A stretch of DNA of 8,065 bases from NCBI GenBank assembly GCA_020697475.1, contig JAJFMO010000139.1:1-8065 (forward strand), read 5' to 3'. Positions 7,218-8,065 of the stretch are shown piece by piece (position 1 is the stretch's first letter; each line of letters opens with the position of its first letter). This DNA comes from Paenibacillaceae bacterium (GTDB lineage Bacteria; Bacillota; Bacilli; Paenibacillales; NBRC-103111). Made by a program: the position numbers and the translations under genes. The notes beneath the pieces were generated by a model that was not told the origin of the DNA, searched no databases, and was given only the letters and a program-made list of their open reading frames with translations.

Positions 7218-7246
7218 ATAATAAAATAGGGGTGCTGAAATGTCAA
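7218..7246 (-). promoter_or_regulatory. Sigma-A promoter of yyaL
   Basis: On the minus strand, a perfect -35 TTGACA (7246-7241), 17-bp spacer and -10 TATTAT (7223-7218, 5 of 6). The predicted start is near 7211, with a leader of roughly 74 nt before the GTG at 7137. A second TATAAT on this strand (7180-7175) has no recognisable -35. Confidence 0.75.
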
Positions 7247-7275
7247 CTCGAAGCCCTCGTTTACGAAAATGGTGA
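7240..7275 (+). CDS. Possible 11-codon leader peptide upstream of the CBO0543-type gene
   Basis: ATG at 7240 follows a good Shine-Dalgarno (AGGGGTG, 7228-7234, 5-nt spacing) and encodes MSTRSPRLRKW, a basic 11-residue peptide. It ends in TGA, then TAA, then the ATG of the membrane-protein gene, all in one frame. The downstream ATG has only a weak site of its own (GGTGAT, 7271-7276), so its ribosomes may come from this ORF by reinitiation. No attenuator or codon run points to a specific signal. It could be a chance ORF; its ribosome site also overlaps the yyaL promoter spacer on the other strand. Confidence 0.35.
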   Translation: MSTRSPRLRKW

Positions 7276-7278
7276 TAA

Positions 7279-7836
7279 ATGTTGGATAAAAATGAACAAT
7301 TTATTCAAATAATTGATGAGAATAACAGGATGGGTATAGAAGCTGTCCACCAAAAAATCAACATCTGGACTGAGCAAACACTTTTCACCTGGCAATGGTG
7401 GTTAGGAGTCGCCTTATCTATTGTTCCGTGGGTGATTTGGTTTATTTTCAGAAAAAAGCAAAGTACAGACCGTTCGTTGTACATTGGTTTCTACGTTATC
7501 ACAATTGCAGTAATGCTGGATATTAGCGGCGCTCAAATTGGGCTGTGGCATTATAGATATGAGGTTATTCCTTTTCTTCCAAGTTACTTTCCTTGGGATT
7601 TTTGTTTAATGCCCGTATCCATTATGTTTCTTATCGAACATAAAAGGCATATTCACCCTTTAATTAAGGCTTTCTTTTTTGCAATAGTGTCATCCTATGC
7701 TGCCGAACCTTTTTTCGATTGGATTGATGTCTATTCATTGGATCATTGGAAATACAGCTATTCCGTACCCATCCAAGTTTTAATATACCTCTCCTGCCAT
7801 TACGTCAGTAAAAGGAATAAATTCCATTTGTATTAA
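7279..7836 (+). CDS. CBO0543-type multi-pass membrane protein of unknown function
   Basis: 185 residues, with a charged N-terminal stretch (1-34) followed by about five hydrophobic segments: about 35-57, 66-88, 94-119, 126-147 and 159-177. Tryptophan and aromatic content is high, with blocks LWHYRYEVIPFLPSYFPWD (89-107) and AEPFFDWIDVYSLDHWKYSY (142-161). These resemble the CBO0543 family of small Firmicute membrane proteins, which has no known function; the family call is from recalled resemblance. There is no N-terminal signal peptide; the first hydrophobic segment probably anchors it. The start ATG at 7279 directly follows tandem in-frame stops of the short leader ORF. The gene is visibly more AT-rich than yyaL and the operon genes, which could mean separate acquisition or merely relaxed constraint. 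It ends 16 nt before the stop of a converging gene, with no clear terminator between them. Confidence 0.8.
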   Translation: MLDKNEQFIQIIDENNRMGIEAVHQKINIWTEQTLFTWQWWLGVALSIVPWVIWFIFRKKQSTDRSLYIGFYVITIAVMLDISGAQIGLWHYRYEVIPFLPSYFPWDFCLMPVSIMFLIEHKRHIHPLIKAFFFAIVSSYAAEPFFDWIDVYSLDHWKYSYSVPIQVLIYLSCHYVSKRNKFHLY

Positions 7837-7852
7837 ATCGAACAAGGGTACA

Positions 7853-8065
7853 TCAACCGATAAATCGGAATGACCGCAAAATCGCTGGAACGGCATTCAC
7901 CATTTTCTTCAACAACCGAATCGGCTTTCCAAACTGTTGGTAATCATAGTCGGAACGGTCCGGCTTGAGGAAGGCGTCCGGCAATTCTTCCGGGAGAACA
8001 TAACTGTAAGAAAAACCGGCGTATTCGCCTAAATAAGTGAGGGGTGAATCCTCATATCGCTCGCG
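7853..8065 (-). CDS. C-terminal 70 codons of an unrecognised protein, 5' end beyond the window
   Basis: An open frame enters from the right edge and ends at TGA 7855-7853. It begins RERYEDSPLTYLGEYAGFSYS and ends RLLKKMVNAVPAILRSFRFIG. The tail is basic and amphipathic; the preceding part is rich in Tyr, Pro and acidic residues. The composition and codon use look like real coding DNA (GC-rich third positions like yyaL), and it stays open over the whole available 213 bases. I do not recognise the family. It converges on the membrane-protein gene with a 16-nt gap. Confidence 0.6.
   Translation of the reverse strand, partial: RERYEDSPLTYLGEYAGFSYSYVLPEELPDAFLKPDRSDYDYQQFGKPIRLLKKMVNAVPAILRSFRFIG

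Noticed and set aside
7857..7868. CCGAT/ATCGG hairpin between the converging genes
   Set aside because: Only 5-bp arms with a 2-nt loop, no T run on either side, and located inside the coding end of the minus-strand gene, so not a credible terminator.

Overview
The window looks like a stretch of a Gram-positive, low-to-mid GC Firmicute chromosome, most likely Bacillales and perhaps Paenibacillaceae. The reasons are strong purine-rich Shine-Dalgarno sites, frequent GTG starts, recognisable sigma-A type promoters, a YyaL-type protein and a CBO0543-type membrane protein. The exact genus cannot be fixed from the sequence alone.

Positions 1-4990 hold a minus-strand operon, read right to left. In order of transcription it contains an iron-dependent alcohol dehydrogenase family protein (3643-4827), a PrpR-type regulator (1819-3612), a DUF1537 four-carbon acid sugar kinase (481-1779) and a PdxA-family dehydrogenase cut by the window edge (1-484). 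Gaps are short (30 nt, 39 nt, then a 4-nt ATGA overlap). The kinase plus PdxA2 pair is the known core of D-threonate/D-erythronate catabolism: phosphorylation at C4, then oxidation and decarboxylation to dihydroxyacetone phosphate. The alcohol dehydrogenase has no assigned place in that two-step route, so it is the unexplained enzyme. The regulator has the architecture of a sigma-54 activator, but its ATPase domain has lost the Walker A glycine, the Walker B acidic residues and the GAFTGA segment. The operon's best promoter is of sigma-A type, with repeated TGTTGYAAAA elements around it.

Positions 4991-7246 hold a monocistronic minus-strand gene for a thioredoxin-domain YyaL/DUF255 protein. 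It has a near-consensus sigma-A promoter, a 16-bp dyad placed right at the predicted transcription start, and a strong intrinsic terminator.

Positions 7240-7836 hold a plus-strand unit diverging from yyaL: a possible 11-codon leader peptide followed in the same frame, after two tandem stops, by a small AT-rich multi-pass membrane protein of the CBO0543 type. From 7853 to the right edge is the C-terminal 70 codons of an unrecognised minus-strand gene, converging on the membrane protein gene.

I found no tRNA, rRNA, CRISPR array, insertion sequence, phage gene or defence system. The most interesting item is the acid-sugar operon with its motor-less PrpR-like regulator and its candidate operators.
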